Positions 10,946 to 22,011 of a stretch of DNA of 64,000 nt are shown here, piece after piece. The stretch's first letter is position 1; the number at the start of each line of letters is the position of its first letter. The stretch comes from Trachythela sp. YZ-2020 (taxonomy: Eukaryota > Cnidaria > Anthozoa > Malacalcyonacea > Clavulariidae), in assembly GCA_016169945.1 (NCBI GenBank), contig JADLSH010000377.1, positions 2,906,001-2,970,000 on the forward strand, written 5' to 3'. Under the pieces are notes generated by a model, which did not search any database, had not been told where the DNA came from, and was given only the letters and a program-made list of their open reading frames with translations. The position numbers were made by a program, and so were the translations under genes.

Positions 10946-11700
10946 ATGCCTCCTGTTCGACGCCAACCCGGCGCTACACGACAACGCGCATATAATGGAA
11001 TTCAGCCATCGGCGAACGAGCTTCGACAACAATGCTTAGACAAAGGACTGTCTGACCACGGCCGTTGAAACACATTGATCGCGAGACTGCAACAACATGC
11101 TTTAATGTACATGAGAAAGCCCTTTGCCAAACGACGCTCAGTTGGCCCAAATCCAATCGATCGTCGCGAGGACGGTTGAACAATCGGTGAACGTTATCGC
11201 CACAAACGCCGCTCGTGATGCAGTACAAGCCATGGTAAGTGCGCCCTTGCCAGTACCAAAGAATGAGCCACAACAATTAAGCACTGAGCCTTCGTCGATA
11301 AACAACACCACACCAATCTCGACGCCAATGTTCCAAAGGTTCCAGCCCGAAGCGCAGCATTCCTCCCTACCGAGTCTTCCTGCTACCAACCGTCTTCCAT
11401 AATATGGACAGTCTTTTCACGACGTACTGGCATCATATGTGAAGAATATCCGGTCGGGTTAGTTTTCCGAACTGTCTAAACTTTGCCAAAGAAATTTATT
11501 TAATAGAGTAGACGAACAGCCTGTTATGTTGACGCTCGAAAACTCTATCATTAATGTTAAGCCGTCCACTCAGTGCACCACAAATATTACGGACAACGCG
11601 GACAAATATTGTTTACCTCGCGTGTTGCAAAAACCGGAAGCGTCAAGACTTTTCGACGTTCGCTTAGTTGCTGACCAATTTAGGAACCGATGCCGATAGC
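10946..11700 (+). pseudogene. decayed SAP-domain retroelement-like ORF
   Basis: An ATG at 10946 opens a frame with a basic start (PPVRRQPGATRQRAYNG) followed by a SAP-like helix-extended-loop-helix motif (ANELRQQCLDKGLSDHGR, stop, NTLIARLQQH). This is the pattern of putative DNA-binding SAP domains. After a frameshift near 11124 the coding potential continues (AQLAQIQSIVARTVEQSVNV). It then runs through two in-frame stops into YVKNIRSG.FSELSKLCQR and EQPVMLTLENSIINVKPS. Small SAP-start proteins of this layout occur upstream of reverse transcriptases in some invertebrate retroelements, which I recall only in general terms. Reading through stops makes a live gene very unlikely. Alternative: a decayed host gene. 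Confidence 0.5.
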
Positions 11701-12019
11701 CAATCAGAGCGAGGAAGTCTGTCTCATATGAGCAGAATTGTCGGTAATCGTTTGAAGTTAAACTCAGTGAACTCTATTAACCTACCGCGACTTCGCCGGA
11801 AGGATGCTTAGAAATATCATATTTTTCCTCTCAAAATTTAAGATTTCGACTTGGTAACACCTCAAACCTTATTCCATAATCTACCCAGCCTGACATCTAC
11901 CTGAGTATGGATATGATTGTTACTAGCTTCTAACATAAAATTGCCATCAAGTTGCAAGATATGATGACTTGGCCGGCCGTCTAACATATACAGTTGTAAA
12001 ATTTTAACTTATTTGTAAA
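11701..12019. other. no feature seen
   Basis: I see no ORF, repeat or structured element that I can defend in this stretch. Confidence 0.3.
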
Positions 12020-12320
12020 ATTTGGAATAGTAGTAAAATCTCGAATAGCTGTAAAATCTCGAATAGTCGTTAAATCTCGAATAGCTGTAAAATCTCGAAT
12101 AGCTGTAAATTATCGAACACTTTTATCCGATTTTCGACATGAATTCTGATTGTCGACATGAATCCTGATTCTCGAATACTTTTGTCCGATTCTCGACATG
12201 AATTATGATTCTCGACATGAATTCTGATTCTCGAACACCTTTGGCCGATTCTCGACATGAATTCTGATTCTCGACATGAATCCTGATTCTCGAATACTTT
12301 TGTCCGATTCTCGACACTGT
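12020..12320. repeat. two adjacent minisatellites
   Basis: Bases 12020-12117 hold about five imperfect 18-bp units (CGAATAGCTGTAAAATCT). Bases 12118-12320 hold imperfect units built from GATTCTCGACATGAATTCTG and GATTCTCGAATACTTTTGTCC, with a composite period of about 60 bp. Both share a TCGAA(T/C)A core, so the second array may have grown out of the first. The ORFs crossing them on the minus strand are by-products of the repeats. Confidence 0.85.
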
Positions 12321-12539
12321 CCGACTCATAAAGTTTCATAAATGTGGAACAATATATTTCCGTTGGATAGCCTGAGAGAATGCTCCGTCTCCCCCTCCGC
12401 AATGGCTATCATTGATGAAATTAACGATGGATATACTGACGTCACAAGCAGGGTTAGCGATATAAAGTTATCATCGGTAACCAAGTTACAATTATTAGAT
12501 ATTTAGAATGTTGCCAGACAATCTGTTATATGATATATA

Positions 12540-13385
12540 GTCCGAGGGTACTAATTCCGCTCGGATATTTACGCACGGGTATGTGAAAACATTGTGGAAT
12601 TCAAAGTCGTCCGCCATTTTTTTTTGTCATGGACGGGACACGACCTTTTTGTAATTTATGCGCATGCGCAAGTTAAAACCGAGAGAAAACTGGTAACTAG
12701 CAACATCATGATTGGCTAAGACAACGATTTTCTTAATTTATATGATACGTCAGAAAAATAACTGCCATCTTCGCATTTTATTTTTGGCATTGATAACTTT
12801 TTTGAAGTCGGGAGATATTAATTCAGACAAATATTAAGTCTCCAAAACAAGATAAACAGGTAAGTGTTTATTTTGCATACTTACTTTTGCAGTTTTGCCG
12901 TCAATTGGCATGCAGTCCATGCACTACAGTTTGTGGTTTTGAAAATGCGTAGTTCATCCTGTGGTCAATAACAACATTGACTAATCTTAAAAATTGTTTT
13001 AGTATTAATTCAAATACGTTATATAGAATAAGAAACGACATAGTATAAAAATACTGTTCAAAAAACAGTTAAAGTTTTATGACAATTTCGAAAGTTTTGT
13101 GAGACGTTTAAGATTGAATTTTAGAGTAAATCAAAGCTAAACGAGTACGTAATAACATAGCTACTTTATATAGTTGGGCAATTGATAATTTTACAGTTAA
13201 AAGTACAAACCTTATCACTATTTTGCCATTTTGTACAAAAAATAAAAGAAATATATGGCCGGTTGCGTGTTACCATGGTTACAGTGATCATCTCAGTACT
13301 TCATGTTACAATAACTTATGGGGAGTATATATTGCTTGGGTTCTAATGGGCGAGGCGTTTCTGCATGCATGTATTTCTAGTTACC
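12540..13385 (+). repeat. promoter-like dispersed repeat, copy 1
   Basis: It matches 16703-17505 over about 0.8 kb in the same orientation with many substitutions and a few indels. It starts at GAGGGTACTAATTCCGCTCGG and ends near GCATGCATGTATTTCTAGT. Its first 150 bp look like a TATA-less promoter: GTCCGCCATTTT (YY1-like) and then the palindrome TGCGCATGCGCA at 12659-12670 (NRF1-like). About 190 bp further a strong splice-donor-like CAG|GTAAGT occurs at 12860. No coding sequence on the plus strand is attached to it that I can recognise. It could be a duplicated 5' end of a gene or a mobile element carrying a promoter. Confidence 0.65.
12659..12670 (+). promoter_or_regulatory. NRF1-like palindrome with upstream YY1-like site
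   Basis: TGCGCATGCGCA is a full match to the palindromic NRF1 consensus. CCGCCATTTT, a YY1-like element, lies about 45 bp upstream. The same pair is kept at nearly the same spacing in the second copy (16817-16828). Confidence 0.5.
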
Positions 13386-13766
13386 GAAGTATGATTTTGG
13401 GCGCACACCGTCCATTGGCTTTCTGGGTAAAATACTTGCGTGACCCTGCTTGTGATGTAACATGCATATCCACAATAATGACAGTTTGCTGATTATGATA
13501 CTTTCTGTCAAAATGTCGATCTCAGCAGCTAAGACAGAAACGAACAGCTACGAAGGGAGATATATATGTATCAAATTTTAAAAGTTATTTTAAATAAGAC
13601 AAACTAATCTTTTACTGCCATATCTCTTTAGGTCCTTCCATTCTAAACACACTACGGCGCCCTTTTAAAGGCTCCCAACCATATTTACAATAACGAAAAA
13701 ACGTGTGTACTTATAATTAATGTAACTCTTGCATTATCACACCTAGCAACGTACACTCCGATCAAC
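13386..13766. other. no gene seen
   Basis: Only short chance frames are present, and no splice-consistent coding segment is visible. Confidence 0.3.
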
Positions 13767-13967
13767 AAATACAGAACTGCTCCAAATTCACAACCCCTGA
13801 CTAAAAACGTATGGAGATATATCTTTTTATGTTGCTAGACCAAGACTATGAAACGAAATTCCTTCCCATCTTGGGAAAAGTGAATCAATAACTAAACACC
13901 TTTTCGCTTAGGAAAACTTGTAGGTTGTACGCTATATAAATTACTTTATTATTATTATTATTAAAGT
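13767..13967 (+). mobile_element. 3' tail of a CR1/L2-like LINE
   Basis: Plus-strand reading gives the standard LINE C-terminus LKTYGDISFYVARPRL, stop, NEIPSHLGKSESITKHLF, then a short 3' UTR ending in (ATT)n at about 13944-13963. The piece is heavily 5'-truncated and carries at least two stops. It is a different copy from the LINE at 3020-5556: opposite strand, diverged, and without the GCGC box. Confidence 0.75.
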
Positions 13968-15540
13968 CTGAAAGTAAATGAAGCAGTATAATGGTGCAAA
14001 GATCGATCGCAAGAATCTAAAGCAACGTACTGTAATGGGAAGTGAGGGACATTTCGTCAAAAATTTCAGTCGTGAATGTAATTCGAGCAGGAATTGTGTA
14101 AACTTACTTAAACTAGAGTAACGACCGAATACAAATTTTATTAATTTTTATAAAATACATTATACCTTGCATTCCGACCTTTTGAACGATGTTGGAAACT
14201 AAAACGATATCATTCATAATAGATTTTTAGACGCCTTCTCTGATTCTAAATATATATTTACAAAACTACGACTTTTTGCCAATTGCTAAAATATGTCTAA
14301 AATATTGTTATGTGAATCTAAATCGTAAAAATATTTGGCGACCAGTTTATCTACACAAAAAATAATAAAAGGAAGTTGGAGACTCTGTTGGTATTCCAAA
14401 CGGAGTCATAAACAATCATCCAGATGCGATGAATCATTCTACTTTAGCTGTTTATAGCATTCCACTATTTCTACCAAAATGTTATTACTAGTAAAAGCCC
14501 TCAATAGATTTTTCCTCAGTTTTTAACGAATTACCTTGCACATGGTCACATTGCTTGTCTTAAATTTAAACCATGACCAGTTGCACACCACGGCTACATA
14601 GGGGAACATTTTCTAATTACCGTACCTAGAGTATTTTTATGAAATGCCAACAACGTCAACTGCAACTCAAAAATTTATCATTTCATCTTTAATTCAAATA
14701 AACGTTTCAACCATATTTTAGTTATCGTCTGCCATGACGTTTGAAAATCCGTTATTTTGTGAAATCACTGAATACTCTGCAATGATTGTATCGACCTACG
14801 GTAATGCTTTATATTGAGTAAACACTAATACCCCATTGGAGATTACCACCTAAACTTGAGAGTTTAATATCGCATCCGTAGCATGAATCCTGCAGCAAAA
14901 TATAATTATGTTCATACTCTAAATTACCATAATTACCACGGTCTGATATTATGCACCTAAAAATTGTGAAATTCAGAAATATATCAACCATGCAGCAACA
15001 AAACAAGTTTTCTGGATCGTTGCCGAGTAGAATACCAATATAGCATTGAGGTTATTTAGGATGTATACATTAAAGTGCTTATTAAGACATGGAACCGTTT
15101 AGCACAGACGCAATCAAATATGCAAGAGAAGAAGTCTGTTTAATTTTGAATTTTCGATACATATATATCTACCGTATATATATATATATATATACGTATT
15201 GTATTATGTATTTGTAATTATCTGAAATTCCCCCCCCCCCAGCTCTGCTGCATTACTTATCATGTGAAATAAAGTTTTTCATTCATTCAATTTTTCATTC
15301 GTTTACTTCGTTCGTTCGTTCTCTCATTCATTCATTCGTTTATTCATTTATTCATACTCTGACTCGCAGCCCTCCGTCAAAAGTTAACATACAAACTTTG
15401 CACATGAAGCTGTTTGACACCTGATTTTGATGCCATTCAGTTAAAGGTATAACGTTAACTAGAAATTATCTATCAAGTTATCTATTTTCTGTGCTAAAAA
15501 CTTCTTGAGTGAAGTGTGAAAAGTAATTAATTGTCAGGGT
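13968..15540. other. AT-rich non-coding region with microsatellites
   Basis: No gene is recognisable. It contains an (AT)n run at about 15175-15195, a run of ten C at 15231-15240, and a TTCATTCG/TTCATTTA tetranucleotide array at about 15284-15355. Part of it is downstream (3') sequence of the minus-strand pentraxin exon ending at 15541. Confidence 0.4.
15284..15355. repeat. TTCA/TTCG tetranucleotide microsatellite
   Basis: About 17 imperfect units alternate between TTCA, TTCG and TTTA. Confidence 0.9.
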
Positions 15541-16028
15541 TCATTTGCAACAAGGTGGTTGGAATCTTTCAACATTTCCTTCGATAACAAAATCACTGAA
15601 CGCCACATAGTTGCCTTTCAAATTTTCAACACAAGAGGAGGCGAGACTCTCAATCTCAGCAGAAGAAATGATTTTTTTCCAGATGTGGACTTCAGTCAGT
15701 TCACCACCGAACGCCGATGATGATTCGAAACCTCCTCCTACTGAATCTTGATCTTGGCCAATTACCCATTTCCCCCCACCTGGCAGACTTTTTCCAGCCA
15801 TAGTTTTGATTTCATACACTTTCGATCCATTCACGTAAACGACGAACTGTCCATCAGAAGACTGCCATGTAACACATACATGCTGAAATTTATCAGTGTT
15901 ATCCAAAACCGATCCAGTGCTACAAAGAGAATAATAGATATTGGATTCATCCATATAGGTAATAAAAGATTTGTTTAACATTGTGTTATAATAATTATCT
16001 GTACATGGAGAAGTCATATTTGCTGTGA
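15541..16028 (-). CDS. pentraxin-domain exon (C-terminal, with stop)
   Basis: The minus-strand reading encodes most of a pentraxin/LamG-type jelly-roll domain and ends at TGA 15541-15543. The pentraxin signature HxCxTWxS is present as HVCVTWQS (15882-15859). It is followed by YVNGSKVYEI, the loop PGGGKWVIGQDQDSVGGGF with the calcium-site Q-D residues, and GELTEVHIW. Such domains are secreted, calcium-dependent lectin-like modules. The N-terminal strand of the fold is missing from the exon, so an upstream exon is required. The best acceptor is TTTACAG just upstream, giving an exon start at 16028 in phase 1; a second acceptor lies 6 bases further in. Two cysteines (HVC and SLC) plus a C-terminal CC are present. 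It could end the PAN-linker-pentraxin gene proposed below or belong to a paralogous neighbour, because it overlaps in domain content with the exon at 17630-17949. Confidence 0.75.
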
Positions 16029-16702
16029 CTGTAAAGGTGAACAAATAATTTGTCTTAGATTTCAATACAATAATTAACAATTATTTACTGAAGTCGAGGT
16101 GAATATCGGAGAATATTCACCAAGACGAGGTCGAGGTGGATATTCACATATAATCATTGAGATTGAGGTAAATAATTGTTTAAGTATAATTTCAGTGGGA
16201 AAATGTGCATCAAGTTAAATACAACAACATGCGCTTCCGTCATGAATATAATTTACTTCCTTTTAAAATAATCAGGAAACAACAAAGTATATGGCCGAAT
16301 GGCGCAGATAATGGTTAAAATTTACTCGAAAGATTATGCAGATATAAATCAAACAATTTAAAACGAGGAAAAGTTAATTGTTGTCGTGTTTATGTTAAAT
16401 GTCAATGAATGTCATTAGCAATTGCAATTTGCCGCTCCTTACTTGTCACTTGTGAGTTTTAAATTTGTCAAACAAATAGTTAATAAATTAATTGCAAAAA
16501 AAAAACACTTCTTACCTTTAAAAAGCTTAATCTCATGTTTTGTTGCTAATTTTGTGTTTTGTGGAGATGCATTATGCCTTATTTTTCTAATTCGTGGAGA
16601 GAGGAGATAAGTCACTACAAAACGACTTTTGAGTAGTCATTTTGAAAGAAAGGCATTATTTACTACTCCGGCTAGTCCCCGAGCAGGCGCGAAGCGCCGT
16701 GC
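16029..16702. other. non-coding, probable intron sequence
   Basis: AT-rich sequence between the two pentraxin exons contains only short chance ORFs. The first 60 bp upstream of the acceptor are pyrimidine-poor on the minus strand, which leaves the exact splice site open. Confidence 0.35.
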
Positions 16703-17505
16703 GAGGGTACTAATTCCGCTCGGAGATTTACCCCCGGGTATGTGAAAAATTGTGGAATGCAAAGTCGTCCGCCATTTTTTTTTGTCATGGACTGGACTGG
16801 ACCTTTTCGTAAGTTATGCGCATGCGCAAGTTCAAGCCGAGAGAAGACTTCCATTTTGCAAACTTTTTTCAAAATTAGTTTTGTACTCATTTTATAAGTA
16901 AGTCTCTATGTCTCCAAAACAAGATAAATGAAAATTATTTAGAGAACAAATTAACAAGAGGAGAAACAGTCGAAAGACCGAAAAAGGAGCGTTTTAAACA
17001 GGCAAGTGTCTATTTTCCATGCTTGCTTTGCCGATTTTTTAACATAGCATGCAGTATAGTTTGTGAATTTGAAAATGTGTAGATCATTCTGTGTGGTCAA
17101 TACAACATTGATTGATCTAATGATCTTTAAGAGTATTTTAGTATTGATTCAAATATGTTATAGAAAAATAAAAATAATAAAAAATCAAGTGCGAAGTATA
17201 AAAATACTCCTCGAAAGGCAGTTGAAGTTTTTTGAAAATTTCGAAACGTTTTGTGAACGTCTCAAGTTGAATGTTACAGTAAAACAAAGCTAAAAGAGTA
17301 CACAATAGCATACCCACTTTATATAGTTGGACAATTGATAATTTTATAGTTAAAAACAAAATAAGATTTTCTACAAATAAAAAATAAATAAAAAATATAC
17401 AATGTTTCGTGTTACCATGGTTACATTCGTCGACTCAGTACTTGGTTCAAACTTAACTATGGTTCAAATGGACGAGGGATTACTGTATGCATGTATTTCT
17501 AGTAA
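16703..17505 (+). repeat. promoter-like dispersed repeat, copy 2
   Basis: Second copy of the 12540-13385 repeat, with TGCGCATGCGCA at 16817-16828 and CCGCCATTTT upstream. It contains an insertion of roughly 60 bp before the donor-like site, which here reads CAG|GCAAGT (GC at 17002-17003) instead of GTAAGT. The copy lies inside what would be an intron of the minus-strand pentraxin gene, on the opposite strand. Confidence 0.65.
16817..16828 (+). promoter_or_regulatory. NRF1-like palindrome, copy 2
   Basis: The palindrome TGCGCATGCGCA is perfectly conserved between the two repeat copies although the bases around it have drifted. That is suggestive of selection or of recency. Confidence 0.45.
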
Positions 17506-17629
17506 ATAATGCCTCAGATTTACTGTTCAGCCAACCAATCAAAACACTAGAAAGCCATTATTTACTACCGAAATTATACTGTTTAATTTACTATTAAACA
17601 TAACGGATGGTTGCGTCATTAAACTAAAG

Positions 17630-17949
17630 ATGCATCCACTCGTCGTAAATTAAAGTGTCCAAGTTTCCATAAACGTGGACGAAAACATAGTACCTTATGA
17701 CCGGAGGAGCATTTACAACATCATATGGGTGTATATAGATTTCCAGTTCCGTCAATCGCACTAGAATAAGTAATCCGTTGGGAAAACTTTCATTGTTGAT
17801 GGTGTAGGCATACGATAAGATTACGCCACGCCAATAATTAGTTGCATTCATCCAAAAACATGCAGTAATGGAAGTCAGGTTAGTCAACGGTCCCGTGAAG
17901 ATTCCATATTGCACGATATTGTAACCGCGAAAACGTAAGGCATCAGCAC
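17630..17949 (-). CDS. pentraxin-domain exon (N-terminal half)
   Basis: The minus-strand frame reads ADALRFRGYNIVQYG, then LTNLTSITACFWMNATNYW, SFPNGLLILVRLTELEIYI and NLDTLIYDEWMHL. This is the first half of a pentraxin fold: the CFW strand, the N-E/L-LLI strand, and the D-WMHL strand that normally precedes the HxCxTW signature. A plausible acceptor (TGATTTAAG) places the exon start at 17949, entered in phase 1. That phase matches both the 52-bp linker exons of the PAN cassettes and the cysteine-rich exon at 20044-20170. The open frame runs to a TAG just after WMHL. I could not find a phase-compatible donor that joins it to 16028, so the 3' limit of the exon is uncertain; AAG|GTACTA at about 17690 is one candidate. 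It could be a different paralogue of the 15541-16028 domain. Confidence 0.6.
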
Positions 17950-20043
17950 CTTAAATCAGAAATATTGGAAAAAAATTCAATATGTGGTATAAATTCTCAA
18001 TAATTTGTCGACACAACACACTGGCTTTGAAAAACAGCCTGAAAACACGAGAAGGAAGAATAAACGAAATGAGAGCATCGTCGAAAACATAATAATAATA
18101 ATTTATCTGAAATACAAGCACGTAAGAACTCTTCGTCTTTACTAACCTAAATACCTATACTTGCCAAATATTGTCTGCATATTAAATAGTTATAATTATC
18201 AAATTGCTAACCCAAACAATTGTAGCCCGATCAGTGCATGATAGCTATGATGCATTTTTACACAAGAATGGTAAAAACAAGTTATATAAAGATTAAAGCT
18301 TTCAACTACAGGCCGAAATAAGAAATATACAACATGGAAACGTCCTGACGCATTCTGTCAGCTGAAGTTCAATGTAAAGTACCACCTTTAGCGTTTTGCT
18401 TTTTCTTTGCGCGCGCTTATTCCACTCGTGAGAAACCGAAATATTTTGTTTCAGTGGGATGACCACCCAGACTATACACTTTTATTGAATATACAAAAGA
18501 AAAAGGTTAGATTAATGACTTTAAGTTCTGTTTATACCATACTTAAAAGCTTTTTTTTCTCTAGGAATTTAAAATATAGACTAATTATTATAAATGACCA
18601 CCTGGTTAGTTTATTCATGTTTCGCTGCAATTTGTTTGAAACAGATTTTCCTGATATTTTCAAAATATATTTTATAGCAAACAATAAAATACAGTGCCAC
18701 AATTCTTCAGACTCAAATAAGTTACATAAAAATCTTGAACAAACGAATTACAGAAAATATACCGTGTGTATAGCAATTAAAAAGAATCGATGTTTTAAAT
18801 AATTTGTGCCGCTATTAAAATATTCATGTTATCCCTACAATTTATTTGAGACAAAATCGAAAAGCGATTTCTAAATAATAAATATTTAATACATTTCTTT
18901 AAGTCAGCTTTCTCTTACTCAAAAATTTAAATTATTAATGATTTTTCCAACATGTAAACAATATGTGCCATATATATTGACAATATTTTCGTTTTTTTCA
19001 GACGTTATTAATATGATGAAAAAGGTTTAAAAGGTTAAAGTTAAAAAGGTTTCTTAAATGTTTCTAGCCCATCTTATGTTATATTATTATTCTCTTTGTG
19101 TAAATAGACATAATTAATCAATTACATATGGGAGATAAGTGGGACTTAGACAACTTAACTATGGGACCTACTATAGATGTTGCACATCTACTATAGATGT
19201 TGCACACACGAAATTAGTACCCACGGCAAGGCCTTCGTCTGAAACGGATGGTACGCGCCGTTAACAAGGGTATAATTTGATGTTTTATAAGATTCAGATA
19301 TATTTCGCATTCTTGATGATACATGACCATGAAAAAACTACGATTATTCTATTGTTAAAACATGCATATAATTGCATGTTAAAAGAGTTCAATCAAATGT
19401 AGGCCTATAATGGCAAAATGATATATTTCTATTTTTTTCTGTTCTACTGGCTTAGAGTATCAAGCTGCTCAAAGGCCTGGTTAGGGTATATTCATGTGCC
19501 TAAAAGACGGGTCTCGGTAACAAGATAAATTAGGAGAAGAAATAACATTTTATAATCTCAGGTTAATCGTTGCACGATTGAAAATAATGTATACGCTGCA
19601 GTGAAATTTTGAGCGTTCGAATCAAGTGACCAACGATTGGTTTATAACTCCTCTCAATTTTTTATACCATATTAAATATTGGTAAAGGGGATACTTGGAC
19701 TTGCCATTGACAATACATTCGAACTTACTCTAACAAGACAATTCAGTATGTCCTGATAGTGTTATTATAAATCGCTTATTAATTCCATAAAACGTGAATA
19801 TAATATGGACCGAGTGGAAAAAACAGACACTGTATCTTTGCCCAAGGAAAAAAAATAAATGCGCACTTAACCTATAATTATTACAATAACTCCGATAATT
19901 TAGTCTTGTCAAAGATTGTGTATGTTATTCGATTTTCTTTAGCAGTTATACAAACTTCACATATTTTGTGGAAACTTAACATTGCGTTTAGTTCGTCGTG
20001 GCCTTTCGCTGTATGTATTTGGGATATTTTATCGTATACTTAC
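17950..20043. other. probable intron or intergenic sequence
   Basis: About 2 kb of AT-rich DNA contains no domain I recognise. A plus-strand frame of 131 codons at 18407-18802 lacks an ATG near its start and has strongly AT-driven composition, so it is not called. A 20-bp direct duplication (CTACTATAGATGTTGCACA) sits at 19169-19207. Confidence 0.35.
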
Positions 20044-20170
20044 AAGATTCATTGCAATATTTCCCCCCATAAATTGGAGAACATTCATTTAATGAAGTTT
20101 TCTTTCCACATCCACCAACACATCTTCCACCAAAGCATCGAGAATCAGGACACTTGAAGGTTGTCGGGTC
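20044..20170 (-). CDS. cysteine-rich exon of a secreted protein
   Basis: A 127-bp minus-strand exon has a textbook acceptor (TTTTTATACAG, boundary at 20170) and donor (T|GTAAGTATAC, boundary at 20044). It encodes DPTTFKCPDSRCFGG, RCVGGCGKKT and NECSPIYGGKYCNESC, seven cysteines in 42 residues, entered in phase 0 and left in phase 1. The spacing recalls EGF-like or other small disulphide modules but matches none that I can name. It lies between the PAN cassettes and the pentraxin exons on the same strand, and its exit phase suits the pentraxin exon at 17949. Its entry phase does not match the 52-bp linker exons (phase 1), so it would have to be joined by another exon or belong to another transcript. 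Confidence 0.6.
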
Positions 20171-20284
20171 CTGTATAAAAACATTTGCATGAAAATTTAC
20201 GAACGACACCCTTCGTTACTTTCCCACACACAGCGGTCCTCTGCATATTTTCAAACGGTATTCGGATACAATACCCGAAGGATT

Positions 20285-20400
20285 AAATTTAATTTCCGGC
20301 ACCTACATTCCCACTCCACAACCTTGTTCCCAAAGCAGCGATGATCGGGGGGTGCAACGTCGTTCATTATATACTCGCTAATGACTTCATCTGTCCCCAT
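20285..20400 (-). pseudogene. possible degenerate duplicate of the cysteine-rich exon
   Basis: The minus-strand reading APPDHRCFGNKVVEWECRCRK resembles CPDSRCFGGRCVGGCGK of the neighbouring exon, with several cysteines replaced. A weak donor-like GTAG|GTGCCG follows. No clean acceptor was found. It may be a diverged functional exon or a relic. Confidence 0.3.
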
Positions 20401-20439
20401 CAAGTTGGTACGTGGATGCAGTCTGTTTGGGAATAGCAT

Positions 20440-21111
20440 CCATTATTTAAACAAAAATAGTGAGTGGAAATATGTTTGATATTATCTTTCTCGTGAGCTC
20501 ATGCATTTTTCCACGTTGTTCGGGCACACACAATGGCATATTGTCGTAAAATATTACATAAAATTACCACTGATTTGGACCCTTATTTTTGTTTGAGATT
20601 TAATCAAGGTATGAAATGACCGACATATATTTGACAGATACACCATCACACATAGTATAAACAGGCGGAGTGTTTTTCGAGTTTGGAACATATTTTGCAA
20701 GAAAGGAATAAAATGCTTACCATTGTATGACAAACCTCCAAATATATATACTTTGATGGATTTGTGTATACATTAATTAGGTGCCGAAAACTTCTAATAT
20801 CAAAATATTACCTCGCGTTGATCACAAGTTTGATGTTTTGTCTTTTTGTTTTATAGGGTTATACACCTTATTCCAAAATGGCGCGCGCGAGGACCACTCG
20901 AGGACAAGGGGGGGCCATATTTTGCAATATTACTATAAATAATGTTACGAGGAGAGAGATTTTTCAGAAAATTCGTGCCGTCTTGCTTGGCTTTTACCAC
21001 AAGATATTTACCCCGATGAGTAACGCTGACAAAATGGCCATATCATATGTATTAAGTTACAAAGAGCGAAACTATTACAGGCCATGGGTTCGGGCTGTAT
21101 TTCTCTTCCAA
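20440..21111. other. spacer before the THAP remnant
   Basis: No independent gene is visible. A plus-strand frame from ATG 20878 runs in frame into the THAP methionine at 21112, but its sequence upstream of that point has no recognisable domain and is probably 5' non-coding DNA of the transposon remnant. Confidence 0.35.
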
Positions 21112-21960
21112 ATGCCGAAAAACTGTTGTGTTCCTCATTGTAAGATGAAGGTTTACGTGGAAGGAGGGGGAAATATTTCTTTTTTCAAATTTCCTAAACA
21201 AACATAGGGCGACATTTTAAAGTTTACCACAACACTCGTATTTGCTCAAGGCACTTTAAACCTACGGATTTTGAAGCTTCTTTAGCTGGTAGTCGTATTA
21301 TTTGTGACGGGGCAGTAACTTCGATACTTGAGTGGAAAGCAGCTTCTCCTAAGAAGAGATTGTCTCCTAGAAAATCGAGATGTGACGTCCAAGACACAGA
21401 CTCTGATAGTGATGAAAACACGCCGGGCTGGTCCATCAACTAGTGGAGTCGTCGTAAAAACTATTGCAGAACCATAAAATGAGGAAACGAACGCACTTCA
21501 AATCAAAGTCGAAGACTTGAAAGAGAAGTGCACAAGTAACGAAAATAGAGTGTTCTCTACGATGACAAAAGCATCAAATTCTATACTGGATTTCCAAGGG
21601 TAAAGGTATATTTGATGCTCTTTACGAGTGTTGTAATCCTGGATCGGAGAACATGCGGAAAATATTGTTTACTGCCATTCTGCGACTACTACTACTAACA
21701 GTAATGACGGTTCTTCTAGTCATGATGTATCTACCAAGTAGGGCAGGCCAAGAATACTACACCCAAAGGAAGCACTATTTATTACTTTGTGTGGACTAAG
21801 GCAAGGATTTCCTGAAGAACACCTATCCAATTTTTATGGAGTATCTCAGAGCACCATTAGTAGGATTATTATCAGCTGGGTGAATTTTCTGTACTTGAAA
21901 TTCAAACATGTACATATGTGGCTTTCTATATTAACCGTGTATAAACAAAGGTCTATGTTT
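21112..21960 (+). pseudogene. THAP-domain DDE transposase remnant (IS4EU/ISL2EU-like)
   Basis: From ATG 21112 the frame reads MPKNCCVPHC...GNISFFKFPKQ, the N-terminal half of a C2CH THAP zinc finger, and then stops at 21205-21207. The second half is present in another frame (TRICSRHFKPTDFE, then IICDGAVTSI), with the middle of the domain shortened. Further on, KFYTGFPRVKGIFDALYEC and HPKEALFITLCGLRQGF..HLSNFYGVSQSTISRIIISWVNFLYL correspond to the helix-turn-helix region that precedes the DDE_Tnp_4 nuclease in IS4EU/ISL2EU-type transposases. The nuclease domain itself is absent after about 21960. A frameshift, a deletion and 3' truncation make this a dead fragment. Confidence 0.75.
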
Positions 21961-22011
21961 ACATAGCAACGCTGAGTGCGGGAGTGCAAAGTCGAAATGA
22001 AAATGTCAAGT

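Noticed and set aside
12070..12402. Minus-strand repetitive ORF rich in ESDSCRE-type motifs
   Set aside because: It is produced by the minisatellite at 12118-12320, whose units lack stops in several frames.
17138..17359. Minus-strand 73-codon frame overlapping promoter-like repeat copy 2
   Set aside because: The corresponding part of copy 1 (12990-13200) does not preserve the frame, so it is not coding.
18407..18802. 131-codon plus-strand ORF
   Set aside because: It has no ATG start at its 5' end, strongly AT-driven composition, and no recognisable domain.
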